From: Lepidostoma basale
Lineage: Eukaryota; Arthropoda; Insecta; Trichoptera; Lepidostomatidae
Reading direction: 5' to 3'
Assembly (NCBI GenBank): GCA_022606425.2
Contig: JAHDVF020000211.1
Coordinates: 4,991,001-5,055,000 of the forward strand
Length of the DNA stretch: 64,000 nucleotides
This document shows, in pieces, positions 9,066 to 18,565 of the stretch; within the stretch, counting starts at the first letter, position 1, and the number at the start of each line of letters is the position of its first letter. A program made the position numbers and the translations under genes. The notes below the pieces were generated by a model that saw only the letters and a program-made list of their open reading frames with translations, was not told the DNA's origin and did not search any database.

Positions 9066-9501
9066 CAGTGTATCTGATTTTTTTTTCTCCGGCGCTACAA
9101 CCCTTGGTGGGTCTCAGCCTCCTCCAAGAAACGAATTTCTTGAAGTGTTCGTAACGTTGGTTGTTTTACGAGGTTGTTGGCCTAACGCCCAACCCCCTTA
9201 CTAGGAGGACCAGGGTTTTTCTGTCTTCCCTTACCTGGGGGTGACCGGTTTTGTGGCGCCGAAAATCGCCCTCTCTCTGTTAGCTGTGGCACATCAGCAA
9301 ACGAGTACGTCCGATATGTCATACCCAAGGTTTGCGGGATCATAAAGATCACACGTGGACGCCAGAGAGTTGGACTAGAGGGTAGTGTTGCTGATGTTAT
9401 GCAACTATGGTGTTTCATGGCATTTACTGGTACACATACATTCCAGCACGGTATGTCCCCTCCACGGCCCTAACTATCCATTCAACCCCAGTGTATCTGA
9501 T
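9066..9501 (-). mobile_element. Retroposon of 410 bp with 13-bp target-site duplication
   Basis: The insert 9079-9488 is bounded by CAGTGTATCTGAT at 9066-9078 and 9489-9501, a perfect 13-bp duplication. The 3' end on minus is poly-A, preceded by about 55 bases shared with the LINE at 3458-3512 (CTCCGGCGCTACAACCCTTG). The rest, including GGAGGACCAGGG at about 9206 and the C-rich segment, is unrelated to that LINE. This is what a SINE using that LINE's 3' end would look like, though a rearranged LINE copy is possible. No A/B box was found. Confidence 0.7.
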
Positions 9502-9777
9502 CAATACTTAAATTATTTCATATATGTGTTATTCGCAATTTTCTGCGATGTTAATCTTAAAAAGTTTTGCGGAAATACAAACAATGGCATGATTGCCTTG
9601 CTCTGTGAGTTCCAATCTTATTATTTATTGTTGCTTATAGCAACGATTTAAAGCTCGAAACATGTATACTAAAATCAACGAGTTTCATTTTATATTTGTC
9701 GGTCCCACGTTTCGTTTCCGATATTATATTTTTTCTAACTCAGGTATAAAAAAATTATAATACTAAAAAACTTACTA
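9502..9777. other. Mostly unique; one hammerhead-like remnant
   Basis: AGCTCGAAACATGTATAC lies at about 9652. It carries the GAAAC plus ACATGT element of the foldback families but lacks a clear CTGANGA partner. Otherwise AT-rich with no gene. Confidence 0.3.
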
Positions 9778-10215
9778 ACTGACAAACCATCACGCCGTCT
9801 CTCGGAAGAGGTAGGCAGATTGAATGGACTGCCACACTTTTCTTCTATGACATATTTCTCTCACTTCCTCAACATTCATACATCGTGTTATGCACGCGCG
9901 TCGAATTCTCTGACTCCTCACGTGGTGTCATTCAATATTTGATTTATTTGATCGTGCCGCGTTTTCCTCGCTCTTTCTCTATTTCTAGTTCCATTAACAT
10001 CGTTAAAAAGACTTTTTTACCATTCTTTCTTCATTCATTTTGTCCCTGTGTCCAAACCATCTTAATGATCATTTCATTATTTTGTTCATAACACAATCAT
10101 TCGCACTGTATTCACTTATTATATTTTCATTCGACGCTCTATCATACATAGAGTATCTACACATTCGTCTAAGAGATCTCATTTCTATTGCATTTATTCT
10201 ACTTTCATCTCCTCA
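9778..10215 (-). mobile_element. T1 LINE 3' fragment
   Basis: The T1 3' signature (CCATCACGCCGTCTCTCG on plus) is followed by decayed pieces of the T1 tail in all minus frames, up to the region of Leu-Arg-Arg-Met. At about 10208 it jumps to a second copy of a 3'-proximal segment (CTCCTCACGTGGCCGACAG), indicating a deletion or recombination join. No open frame above 70 codons. Confidence 0.65.
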
Positions 10216-10450
10216 CGTGGCCGACAGATAATAATGTATATTATACAGTAATACTATACAGATTTTAGAATCTTTAATTATGGAGAATAGCCACCGTTAA
10301 CCCAATATCATTATTCCACTAACATATCGGAACAACATTCCTTCATTCTGACCAACAAAAAATACACTCGCGGGAATACGGCCAATTCGAGAACGATCGA
10401 TCGTGTTTCCATTTTAATTATCACCGAACGTCTCTTTCAAGTGGAATGCA
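10216..10450. other. Unique sequence, possible conserved noncoding DNA
   Basis: Not repeated in the window, not coding, with mixed-composition words such as GAACGATCGATCGTG, TTCAAGTGG and TTTTAATTATC. Possible host regulatory DNA, but this is inference only. Confidence 0.25.
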
Positions 10451-10680
10451 TTGTTAAGTTATTTCACTTGTGAAATATTTCGACTTCTGAATATGGTCGG
10501 GCGGGCGCCGGGCGCCGGCGCAGGGCATCGCGCAGACTGCCGGTTCCTGGCTCCTGGCTCCTGCCGTGGCCGGAGTGGGTCAGACGCACCTATAAATATG
10601 CTCTCCGGACACTCGGCAGGGAGTGCACTAAATGGGGCAGCAGATCGTGTGCGCTAATTGGACGTCGGCCACTTATTTCA
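10451..10680. promoter_or_regulatory. GC-rich island with a TATA-like box
   Basis: A GC-dense block (GGGCGCCGGGCGCCGGCGC, about 10502) with short CTCCTGG repeats leads to TATAAATA at 10591-10598. About 30 bases downstream (near 10621) there is no clear TCAGTY initiator, so a promoter is only possible. The 68-codon frame across it has no known domain. Confidence 0.25.
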
Positions 10681-10794
10681 TCTCCTAAGATCGCAATCAA
10701 TTTATCAACATTTTCAATGAATTATAAAATTTCATGTAGTCGTAAAATAGTGACACAATAATAATGAAAATACGAAATAATTTTTTTTTAAGGA

Positions 10795-10935
10795 TTGCAT
10801 CATCATCAGCCGTCTGTCAGCCTCTCCCAAAGCCCGCCACCGCCCTCTATCCATTGCCGCTCCCATCCATCCATGTCCAGCAATCCTCTTCAGATCGTCG
10901 GTCACGCGCGCAGGGGGACGTCCAACGTCCAATGA
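10795..10935 (-). mobile_element. LINE tail fragment
   Basis: The minus frame reads Arg-Val-Thr-Asp-Asp-Leu-Lys-Arg-Ile-Ala-Gly-His-Gly-Trp-Met, then Ala-Met-Asp-Arg-Gly-Arg-Trp-Arg. That is the Trp-x-Asp-Asp-x-x-Arg...Ala-Gly...Trp...Ala-x-Asp-Arg-x-x-Trp pattern that ends many RTE-like LINE proteins. About 45 codons only. Confidence 0.6.
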
Positions 10936-10981
10936 ACTTAAGGATTGCAGAGCGGAAGAAAGTATAATAATGTTCTTCTTC

Positions 10982-11320
10982 ATCCTCAGCCTATTCCCAT
11001 CCACTCCTGGACAACGGCCTCCTCCATTCGCTTCCATATCACTATGTCCTGTGCAGACTGCACCCAGGTTATTCCGACGTGTCTGTTCAGGTCATCCTTC
11101 CACCGTAGTTGCGGTCGCCTGCACTTCTCCTTGCCGTCCACGGTCTCCAAGTCAGCAGTCTTCTTGTCCATTTTTCATCTGAGCTTCTGGCTACGTGACC
11201 CGCCCATTGCCATTTTAGAGTCGCCACCTGGTGGATGATGTCAGTGACCCTTGTTCTTTCTCTCACCGTATCGTTTCTGACTCTGTCTCTTAGGATTATT
11301 CCTAACATGGCTCTTTCCAT
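10982..11320 (-). mobile_element. RTE-like LINE ORF2 C-terminal fragment
   Basis: The minus frame (11087-11320) reads Glu-Arg-Ala-Met-Leu-Gly-Ile, Arg-Asp-Arg-Val-Arg-Asn, Lys-Trp-Gln-Trp-Ala-Gly-His-Val-Ala-Arg, Lys-Trp-Thr-Arg-Arg-Leu-Leu. After a frameshift, 10986-11171 gives Gln-Leu-Arg-Trp-Lys-Asp-Asp. This is the classic tail of insect RTE endonuclease-reverse transcriptases. Truncated at both ends. Confidence 0.75.
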
Positions 11321-11321
11321 A

Positions 11322-11606
11322 TGGACAAAATAATATTATAAAAGGATCACTTCGTTGGTTTGGTCTCATCGAACGCATGGAAGAAAGAATCGTTAAGAAA
11401 ATATAAGTCAACGATGTGAATGGAGTACGGAGTTGAGAAAGGAAAACATGGCATGACCAAATCAATCAAATTTTAAAGGTCGGCTATGTTAGAAGTCGGA
11501 ATCGAAGTGCGTGTATGACTCGCTGTATGAATGTGTAGCTATATAGAGTATTGTGTGGGTCCATTCTCTCTGCCTACCCTTTCAGGGAAACGGCGTGATG
11601 GATTGT
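11322..11606 (+). mobile_element. T1 LINE 3' fragment
   Basis: Starts in the Gly-Ser-Leu-Arg-Trp-Phe block (AAAGGATCACTTCGTTGGTT) and runs to the 3' signature GAAACGGCGTGATGG. Frame broken; a stop replaces a codon after the Asn-Val position. It lies head-to-head with the RTE-like fragment on its left. Confidence 0.75.
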
Positions 11607-11734
11607 TTTTATTGTTGTAACTTAAAAAAATATATATATTTAGTTAAATTCTACATAGGTTTATGGTTTATATTCAGCATTTACAATGAACTTTTACCAT
11701 GAAATTTCAATAACAGCATTAACTTTACATTCTT

Positions 11735-12045
11735 ATTAATACGAATGAAAACGCCTGTTTTCTAGAAGTTTTATTATAGTGTATAGGAATGGCATATTTC
11801 ACCTTTATATATTTCGCCTCAAATATTAAACATTTGATAATCACTTTTATACGAATAATAACGTATGTTGTCTGGAAATTTTATTATATTTTATGTGAAT
11901 GACATGTTTTGCTTGTCTAAGGCAATATCAAAATTAGCCTCACATAGGCGAAACATGCCATTCACATAAAATATAATAATAAACCTTCTTATTTAATATG
12001 GAGTATTAATTATTTAATATGGAGTTTTTCTTTATTGTATAAGAA
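11735..12045. repeat. Family A palindromic repeat, arm plus palindrome
   Basis: 11735-11822 is one arm (ACGAATGAAAACGCCTGTTT). 11845-12045 is a palindrome centred on CAATATCAAAATTAGCC, with GAATGACATGTTTTGC and GCGAAACATGCCATTC facing each other. The outer right edge TAATATGGAGT is duplicated (11995 and 12017). Confidence 0.7.
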
Positions 12046-13089
12046 ACAAGTTTTAAAATACCCAATACGAAAGCACACAGTAGCAGTAATGATTTTGAAT
12101 GCACATTAATTTTATTTCCAACAAAAACGAAAAAATAATTTTATGTTAAAATATTATTATATTATTAGTTTGAATGAGAGTAAGCATGAAAATTGACCCA
12201 TATTATAAGCAACATTTAAATAAAGAAACATACTTTCATGTACCTAATTATAATAATTTCATTATAGTGAGGTTAACCTTTTCTTTGGTAATGATGGGTG
12301 AAAGCCAACTGGGAAATTAGAGCAACCTTAATAAGCCGCCTGTCCCCGGAATTTATAAGCACTAATTAATTATAAGCACCTCACTAAACACTTTTATTTG
12401 ACACAAACACCGAAATGTCTAATTTTTGGCAATGTTTCATTTTTATTCATTACCCCAGAGAGATATTAGTGCTCCACAGACGTAAAGACATCAGCCAGGA
12501 AAACGAACCGGAAAGAAATATATGTTGCGTGGTCTAAATTGCGCAGCTCATCGAGTTTATTTGTTAGCAATACACAGAGATCCAAAAGCTTTCAGCTTAA
12601 AAGTAAGATTTAACAGGTTATTAAGGGGAGCAAACCTTTTACAATAAAAAATCATATTTTGAAAGCATAATATATTGTGAGATTACCGGAAAGAGGAAAA
12701 ATTAAAATAATACATATTTACGGAATTATCGCAATTAGTCATACTGAATACTAGCGGGTCAGGTATCTAGTCGGAGCGCTTGGGGTGGAACAACCTTTCT
12801 TTATATCGGAAATACCGTTGTATGTATTGATAGGACATTGCGTGTATACGAAATGCAAGTTGTCCAAGCAAGTCAGTTTAGCTGGAAAGCCTGTCGTGTA
12901 TAATAATTATTTTTTATACTAAAATGCCAATCTATCCTAAAAGAATTCGAGGTAATATCGCTCAAAAATGAAAAATACATTATCTATTTACAAGTCAATG
13001 CGGGGAGAATTTCGGGCCAAGTATCAAAATCTATCGAAAAAAATAGCAAAACTTGAAAATTACTTGGCGACGAGATTAAATATCACGTT
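12046..13089. other. Unique DNA, one kilobase without repeats
   Basis: The longest stretch in the first third with no match to other parts of the window. 12330-12600 contains homeodomain-like words (CACTAATTAATTATAAGC) and balanced composition. No frame above 60 codons. A candidate for host noncoding sequence. Confidence 0.3.
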
Positions 13090-13235
13090 CAACTAACTAA
13101 CCATCACGCCGTTTCCCCGGGGGGTAGGCAGAGAGGATGGATCGCCACATTGTTCTAACATTCACTTCTACATTCACACATCTTGACATGCACGCTCGTC
13201 GATTGTTCCTACGTCGATTGTTCCTCATCACGTTC
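13090..13235 (-). mobile_element. T1 LINE 3' end, 145 bp
   Basis: AACTAACCATCACGCCG followed by the T1 3' region and the Arg-Arg-Ala-Cys coding area. The segment CGTCGATTGTTCCT is duplicated at its 5' edge. Confidence 0.7.
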
Positions 13236-14247
13236 AACTAATTTATAAAGAGTTATCCAGGAATGATTTGCTTGAAATATGCTTGGATGGTCATACCCAA
13301 AATGGTAATTAAAGTTTTCAAGTGACGAAAGCTCGTTTTCTTTATTTTCAGATTCGATTATCAAACTGAGTACCTTGGAAATCTGAAATGATGATGGTTG
13401 GAGGCTTTTCGACCTTACTACTCGCTATAGCGTAGATTTCGTTGTGTTCAAGTTGTTGAATGAACGTTGTGTATCCGTAAATGCGTGGACCGTTTATGTT
13501 TCAAACGCGACGTGCTTCCAGGAGCTCACCAGGAGACAGGTCACTAGTCACTAGCACCGGACATATTTCTCATTAATGGCTTGGGGAAACGATAAATTCG
13601 TTGGCAATCCGCGCGCACTCCGACGTTAGTGCCAAACTTTCACTCGAATACCTCGTCAACTCGACTGAGTAATAATTAATCTGGATCAAATGTAAACATC
13701 CTCAAAATATCTACCAGTGCATTTTCATGGTAATAATAAGGGAGTTGTATATAATGCACTTTAGATTATATAGTAATAACTTACTTTAGATTTATTTTTT
13801 AAATTTATTTATTATTGAGGGTAACAAACAGCAAATACAGTAGGGACAAAGCACCAATGAATGACCGTTTAAGGTTCAGCTTGTACTGAAATCCACATTA
13901 AAGGCATTAATTTCATTATTTCAGTGTACAAAATAAAAGAAAATAATAATAAACACATTGACTTCTCTAAATTCTCTAACTTTGTTTATTGAAATATGAG
14001 TATTACTATTAAAATTAATATTTCTCTAAAAAAATAGCACAATCACCAGTAAATGACCACTTCAGGTTATATTGATACAATACATAGATTTTGTTACATT
14101 TTCACATTATGAAACACCCTAACATCTAAAAATATGTAAATATTCAAAGAATTGCATAAGAAATAACATTAAAAAAACACTTACCACCCTTTTCCTTATA
14201 AAAAACTACTAACAATCTCAAAACAACAACGGGAAGACGCACTTTTA
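13236..14247. other. Unique DNA with a mixed-composition island
   Basis: 13380-13690 is less AT-rich and not repeated (CAGGAGCTCACCAGGAGACA at about 13516). The remainder is AT-rich. No gene or repeat recognised. Confidence 0.3.
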
Positions 14248-14724
14248 AGGTGGTGATAGACGTACGAACTTAAAGTCTGCGGTTTTTAAGATCGCGAACT
14301 TACTTGACTCGACGTCGGCGATACACGCGCCAACTTAGGTGATAGACGTACGAACTTAAAGTCTGCGGTTTTTAAGATCGCGAACTTACTTGACTCGACG
14401 TCGGCGATACACGCGCCAACTTACTCATACCGTATCGCGATGTCGTCCACTGAAGAAGCTTTGTGTTATTTAGGAATTATATCGTATTACATTTCAAAAA
14501 CTAAAAACAATAGACGAAGGCGAAAGAAACAAAATGGCGGCTCGCGGCTCGCAGTGCTGCCACACGTACGAGCCAAGACGAGCTACGAGTAAGATTTCAA
14601 ACCGGTTGGATCGCCGACGAACTTACTCGGCGGTTTTAAAGTACGCGTACTTACGGTGACACACGAGCGAAAAAGGTCGTCGAGCCATAAGTACGCGTAC
14701 TTGCTCGCCCGTCTATCACCCACT
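14248..14724 (+). mobile_element. Non-autonomous PIF/Harbinger-like element
   Basis: Terminal inverted repeats AGGTGGTGATAGACG (14248) and the complement of CGTCTATCACCCACT (ending 14724) are flanked by TTA at 14245-14247 and 14725-14727. A 3-bp TTA duplication is the Harbinger hallmark. The subterminal 86 bp are tandemly duplicated (14252-14337 and 14338-14423). ACTTA-type words recur in both orientations toward each end, possible transposase-binding sites. A short N-terminal coding remnant lies inside. Confidence 0.75.
14440..14592 (+). pseudogene. Harbinger-like transposase N-terminal remnant, 50 codons
   Basis: Opens Met-Ser-Ser-Thr-Glu-Glu-Ala-Leu and continues with a basic stretch Asn-Arg-Arg-Arg-Arg-Lys-Lys before a stop at 14590. 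An acidic start followed by an Arg/Lys-rich patch is what the N-terminus of Harbinger (ALP1-like) transposases has, and it lies inside an element with matching ends. Too short for certainty; the DDE domain is deleted. Confidence 0.45.
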
Positions 14725-14727
14725 TTA

Positions 14728-15282
14728 CCGTTTGACAAGGCACAGTTCAAAACTGATAGTTTTGTTTCTTACCAACAGTTGTCTCTGCCTACCTCTTTTG
14801 TCATAGTTTCTTGGGATTAAAGTTTTTTGACTGGACACATAGAGCAATTCTTATTATATTTTGTTATTTTGTTTTATTAACCAACGGTCATTTACTGGGG
14901 GGCGGTCAAATACTGGTGCTTCGACCCTATATGAATATAAACACACAGAGACAACAAAACAAGGCCAATTATATGCTACCACAAATATCATATAACAAAT
15001 GACATTAGGTTAAATATATAAGAAGAATAAAGTAACACTTTGATAAGTTAAAGAGAAAACTAGTAGTACTAGTAATAATGAATAATTAAAGATGAAACAT
15101 AATTTTAAAATGTAAAAAAAGAAAAATACAAGAAAAGAAAAAGTAGAGTAACTAGTTTCATTCGCCCCGAAGCGAAGGGTTGCTCCAACCATTTAAAAAA
15201 AATCATGATTAAATTTATTAATTTGAACATTTAATTGTATTCACTTGGCATTTAAATACCCATTTGAATAGCTTACATTGTG
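14728..15282. other. AT-rich, nothing recognised
   Basis: Short frames (14811-15002 plus, 15010-15192 minus) are hydrophobic by composition and show no family. I do not call them. Confidence 0.35.
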
Positions 15283-15340
15283 AACGGCCAATGGAGTTCT
15301 GGTGCCAACCCTTATGTATGGAAGTAAAAAATAAATGTTA
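15283..15340 (+). mobile_element. T1 LINE scrap
   Basis: AATGGAGTTCTGGTGCCAAC and CTTATGTATGGAAGT match the Asn-Gly-Val-Leu-Val-Pro...Tyr-Gly-Ser coding segment of T1. 58 bp only. Confidence 0.6.
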
Positions 15341-15989
15341 CAAAAATGTTTCTTACTTTGTCGTCTGAAGAAATTGTGTTTAAAGCCGAGATGAATTATG
15401 TATAAAGATGAAACGATTTGATTTTTAAATATGGTGTACCCCGAAATGGTGGTTCATATCAGATGGCAGTTCAGTGATCTGCCGATATCCCGTGTGGGCC
15501 CGCCTGAACAGCGGGGAAGAGAGGTGGAGGCGGAGGGAAGAGGCACTCTGAGACGAGATAAACCTCACCTGCCGCGACATCTCCACTAAGTGATGGGATC
15601 ATGTCACATTGATGCTACAGTGAACAACACGGTAACTTCATTTTAGCGATGTAAAATTTATATATGGTAAATAATTTTCAATGTTATAATGTTAAAAAAT
15701 ATATAATAAATAAAAATAAAAAAACACAAAATATGTCTCTCTAATATATATATTTTTAGAATTTGCTAATCATGTAATTGAAAATGATCATTCATTTAAT
15801 AAAGATTACGTTATTGAAATTTTCCATTTTATTGATAAAAATCTAATATTAAATAATCTTGAATTTTGGAAATAAAAAGGCTATTATAAATAACTATTCG
15901 AAAAGTTTTCGCGTTTACCCCCCCCCCCCCCCTACCCCTTAAAATCCAAATTTTAGAATCCTAGTTAAAATTTATCCCCACCTTTAAGT
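15341..15989. other. Unique DNA with a C15 tract
   Basis: 15470-15600 is GC-richer (GGGCCCGCCTGAACAGCGGGG). 15918-15932 is an uninterrupted C15 followed by TACCCC, so the minus strand has G-quadruplex potential. No gene. Confidence 0.35.
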
Positions 15990-16241
15990 GCGGGCCACAC
16001 TGTGATAAACAAACCGCATAAACACGTGAAATCCATAGGGATTCGTGTTTATTCAAACAGTTATCTATCTCATTCTACGCCGGGTAAAATAATGCGAGGA
16101 AGAGAGATAAACGTACCATGTGCAACAAACAAACATGCACAACAAACATGGTACGTTTATCTCTCTTCCTCGCATTATTTTACCCGGCGTAGAATGAGAT
16201 AGAAGCCCTATACAACCAAAGTTTATCACAGTGTGGCCCGC
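15990..16241. mobile_element. Foldback element with perfect 57-bp internal inverted repeat
   Basis: Terminal inverted repeats of 21 bp (GCGGGCCACACTGTGATAAA at the left end) match exactly at 15990-16010 and 16221-16241. Inside, 16065-16121 and 16146-16202 are perfect reverse complements over 57 bp with a 24-bp spacer. Perfect arms imply a very recent origin or gene-conversion-like repair. No coding content. No hammerhead motif, unlike the other foldbacks. Superfamily unknown. Confidence 0.75.
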
Positions 16242-16416
16242 CTTTTAGGCATAACCACATCCTCATTTTTAGTATGTTCGAGTAACGTAAGTGACGATTC
16301 TGTTTTTATTTAATGTTAAAATTTGTGCACAGAAAAAGGACCGAAACATGTCTGTTATTAACTGTTTAATTAAAAAAACTATGTTATAGGTATCACAATT
16401 GATCATATTTTTTCGT

Positions 16417-16452
16417 GACAGCTGTTTCGCTAACCGATGTTAGCATCGTCAG
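16417..16452 (-). ncRNA. Hammerhead-ribozyme-like core
   Basis: Minus strand: CTGACGA (16452-16446), spacer T, GCTAAC-ATCG-GTTAGC (a perfect 6-bp stem II), GAAAC, AGCTGTC. GUC is the cleavage-type triplet and ACAGCTGT the self-complementary stem III. All invariant core bases are present. The 5' side has TGTAA as in the copies at 22909 and 44671, but the 3' strand of stem I does not pair, so this copy is probably inactive. A close relative is at 44671 (shares GAAACAGCTGTC). Confidence 0.55.
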
Positions 16453-16559
16453 GTCTTACATTTAACTCAATCAACAAGTTGATTGTAATAGTGTTTCCGT
16501 GTTTCAAAGTGTTTCCGCCAAAACGATGGATATCTGTAATAAAAAAAAAGTATTGTGAT

Positions 16560-17130
16560 AAAACGAAGTGCGTGAATCTATAATACAACACAAAGTGAAG
16601 GCTGATATAGGCGACATTATAATAAACTACTAGAAAACAAATGTTTCAATTTGTAACAAATATTTAATATGGATTTTTTTACATTTACATTTTTTATATC
16701 ATTGTTCAAGAAATGCGTTTTAAAGTATCTCTCTTTTCCGTCTGCGCCGCGAATCCAAGAATTTAGGATCACGAATGACGGACGTATCGTTACATCGTTA
16801 TCCATATTTAGCATTCGTGAATATAAATCTCGGTTGGCAATGATTATTTCAATTATAAAACGTCGCTCTAATGGCCGGTGGAAACGACCACTCGACCGTA
16901 TAGGGAAGCCTACCGTCACACTCGCACGATGCGATTGAAGATTTCGAGCTGTCAGTATTACCCGTACTTGGTTCATATCAATCGCCAACCGACATATGAA
17001 AACACGACTTAACTTGATATTTAAATATCTTGTAGTTTTTTTATGACTTATGACAGAGAACGTATGAAACACTTATAGATTGGATCGAGAAATATATATC
17101 TTTTAATAATCGAATGATTTGACTGAAATC
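16560..17130. other. Unique DNA with a family A arm
   Basis: 16618-16715 has the family A edge (ACTAGAAAACAAATGTTTCA and ATTGTTCAAGAAA), strongly decayed. A 151-codon minus frame (16617-17072) and an 89-codon plus frame overlap on opposite strands over 16730-16940. The region is GC-richer (GGCCGGTGGAAACGACCACT) but neither product resembles a known family, and codon-level evidence is lacking. Confidence 0.3.
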
Positions 17131-17240
17131 GCTGAATTTTATTTAACTACTTTCACCTTTGTCTTTATGTCGATAGCGATCGGTTTCGCCAGGATAGTTG
17201 GCATCGACAGACTGGTAACACGTTAAGGGAGTAGTTAGAA
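17130..17240 (-). repeat. Family C foldback half with hammerhead-like core
   Basis: Minus: CTGTCGATGCCAACTATCCT then GGCGAAACCGATCG. Compared with the hammerhead core, A6 is replaced by T. The stem is GCCA/TGGC. The flank TTATTTAACTACTTTCACC matches the copies at 36100 and 47516. Confidence 0.5.
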
Positions 17241-17400
17241 ATATGTACGACATCAAATACGAATTAACTATAATATTATATAAGTAAATCTTTTCCTCAC
17301 TGGGAATATTTTGTATGGTGCTCATTGAACGAATCAATAAGAAATATACGGCAAATTAATGTGTCTTTAAGAAAATTTATAAACATAACTATTTAACATA

Positions 17401-17860
17401 AAAAAGAAATGTTATGTTTTTAAATGTTTTTGATAATACCTTAGCAAGGCGCAACATGTCATTCCCATAACATGTAACAAAACTTCTAGAAAACTGACGT
17501 TTTTAATATTTAATATGTAGTTTTACATCTTTGTTCAAAAAACTATAAATAAGTCACGAAGTTATTGATATTGGTGAAAATATCCATTTTATGGATGTGA
17601 CATATTTAGCCTTGCTAGGGCATTATCAAATAACAAACAACATTATAATCATAAAAAACAAACAAAATGTCTTTTTGCATTTGTACGTTATTAAATTGTG
17701 TAGTACTCGTATCTAAGAAAATCAAATGATTTTAGTTTAATATTTAATGTTACCCTAGTGAAACATGTCACTTCTATGAAATATTACAGAACTTTTATGA
17801 AATGTACGTTTTCCCCAATTTTAAATACTCGTATTCAATATATACGCCATTGTTTCAAGA
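17401..17860. repeat. Decayed family A copies
   Basis: 17401-17545 (GGCGCAACATGTCATTCCC, CTTCTAGAAAACTGACG) and weaker fragments at 17570-17640 and 17740-17830 with GTGACATATTT or GAAACATGTCAC words. Old copies; boundaries approximate. Confidence 0.5.
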
Positions 17861-17879
17861 TTTCGTCAATAAGTTACTA

Positions 17880-18105
17880 GAGTGTATGACTGGAACGATT
17901 AATCGGGAGACAAAGGGACAGTTAAAATGTCGTATGTAAACAGTGTGAACGGATGGATATAGAAGTCAAAGAAGACAGAGAGAGACATGACATGACCAAA
18001 TTGATAAATTACCGAATGGCGGGCATGTTCGATGTCGGAACGATCGATGAATTGTGTGTTACGATGTAAGAATACATATAATGCTCGAGAAGTGTGTCAG
18101 AAGGA
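17880..18105 (+). mobile_element. Decayed T1 LINE fragment
   Basis: GTCAAAGAAGACAGAGAGAG, ACATGACATGACCAAATTGA and GTGTGTTACGATGTAAGAAT align by order with the T1 stretch encoding Arg-Pro-Arg-Lys-Thr-Trp-His-Asp-Gln-Ile and what follows. Strongly diverged; no open frame. Confidence 0.45.
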
Positions 18106-18112
18106 ATTGATG

Positions 18113-18565
18113 TGATTTTTATTATTAGTATTTTGTTGAATAGCTCTTTGCACCATTACAGCGCGAGCCAAATCGATAAAAATGTAGTTATTATATAGAT
18201 TCTCATGACATGGTAGATAATCTATCATATATATAGTTAGTAAATATATATTTTTATCAAAAATGTTCCCGTTACATCTCCCTCTGCTCAATCCTAATTA
18301 TACCCCTCCACCTTTATACATAACTCCACCCCATTTTATTATATAAGTGACCTCTCTGTTTTATTGTTAAAATTGTTTACATTTATAAAGGTTATATTCT
18401 AACTGAAACATGTCGGTGTTAAGTGAAAGAAAGTGTTTCATTGCTTTTTTTGTTGCTACGTGAATTGTAAGACCAAAAACAGTGTGAGAATCACACTGTC
18501 GTCGCCGAGAATAGAACCTGCGATATTCGGTGTGGCAGTCATTGCTGTTGTCACTCTGTAACGAA
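18113..18565 (-). mobile_element. S1 SINE interrupted by a hammerhead-like element
   Basis: The SINE 3' part is 18113-18240 (TTTGTTGAATAGCTCTTTGC) and the body plus head 18455-18565 (CACACTGTCGTCGCCGAGAA). The middle 18241-18454 is a copy of the element at 54613-54830 (shares TGTTCCCGTTACATC and CTCAATCCTAATTATACCCC). The SINE is therefore older than this insertion. Confidence 0.65.
18382..18414 (+). ncRNA. Degenerate hammerhead-like core
   Basis: TTTATAA, spacer A, GGTTA-TATTC-TAACT stem, GAAAC, ATGTC. The stem and the GAAAC/GTC half are intact. The heptamer has lost G5, so activity is unlikely. The sister copy at 54758 has TTGATAA. Confidence 0.4.

Noticed and set aside
10591..10598. TATAAATA as a promoter
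   Set aside because: No TCAGTY-type initiator at the expected distance; kept only as a low-confidence island.
16617..17072. 151-codon minus frame as a gene
   Set aside because: It starts inside repeat edges, overlaps an open plus frame and shows no recognisable family.
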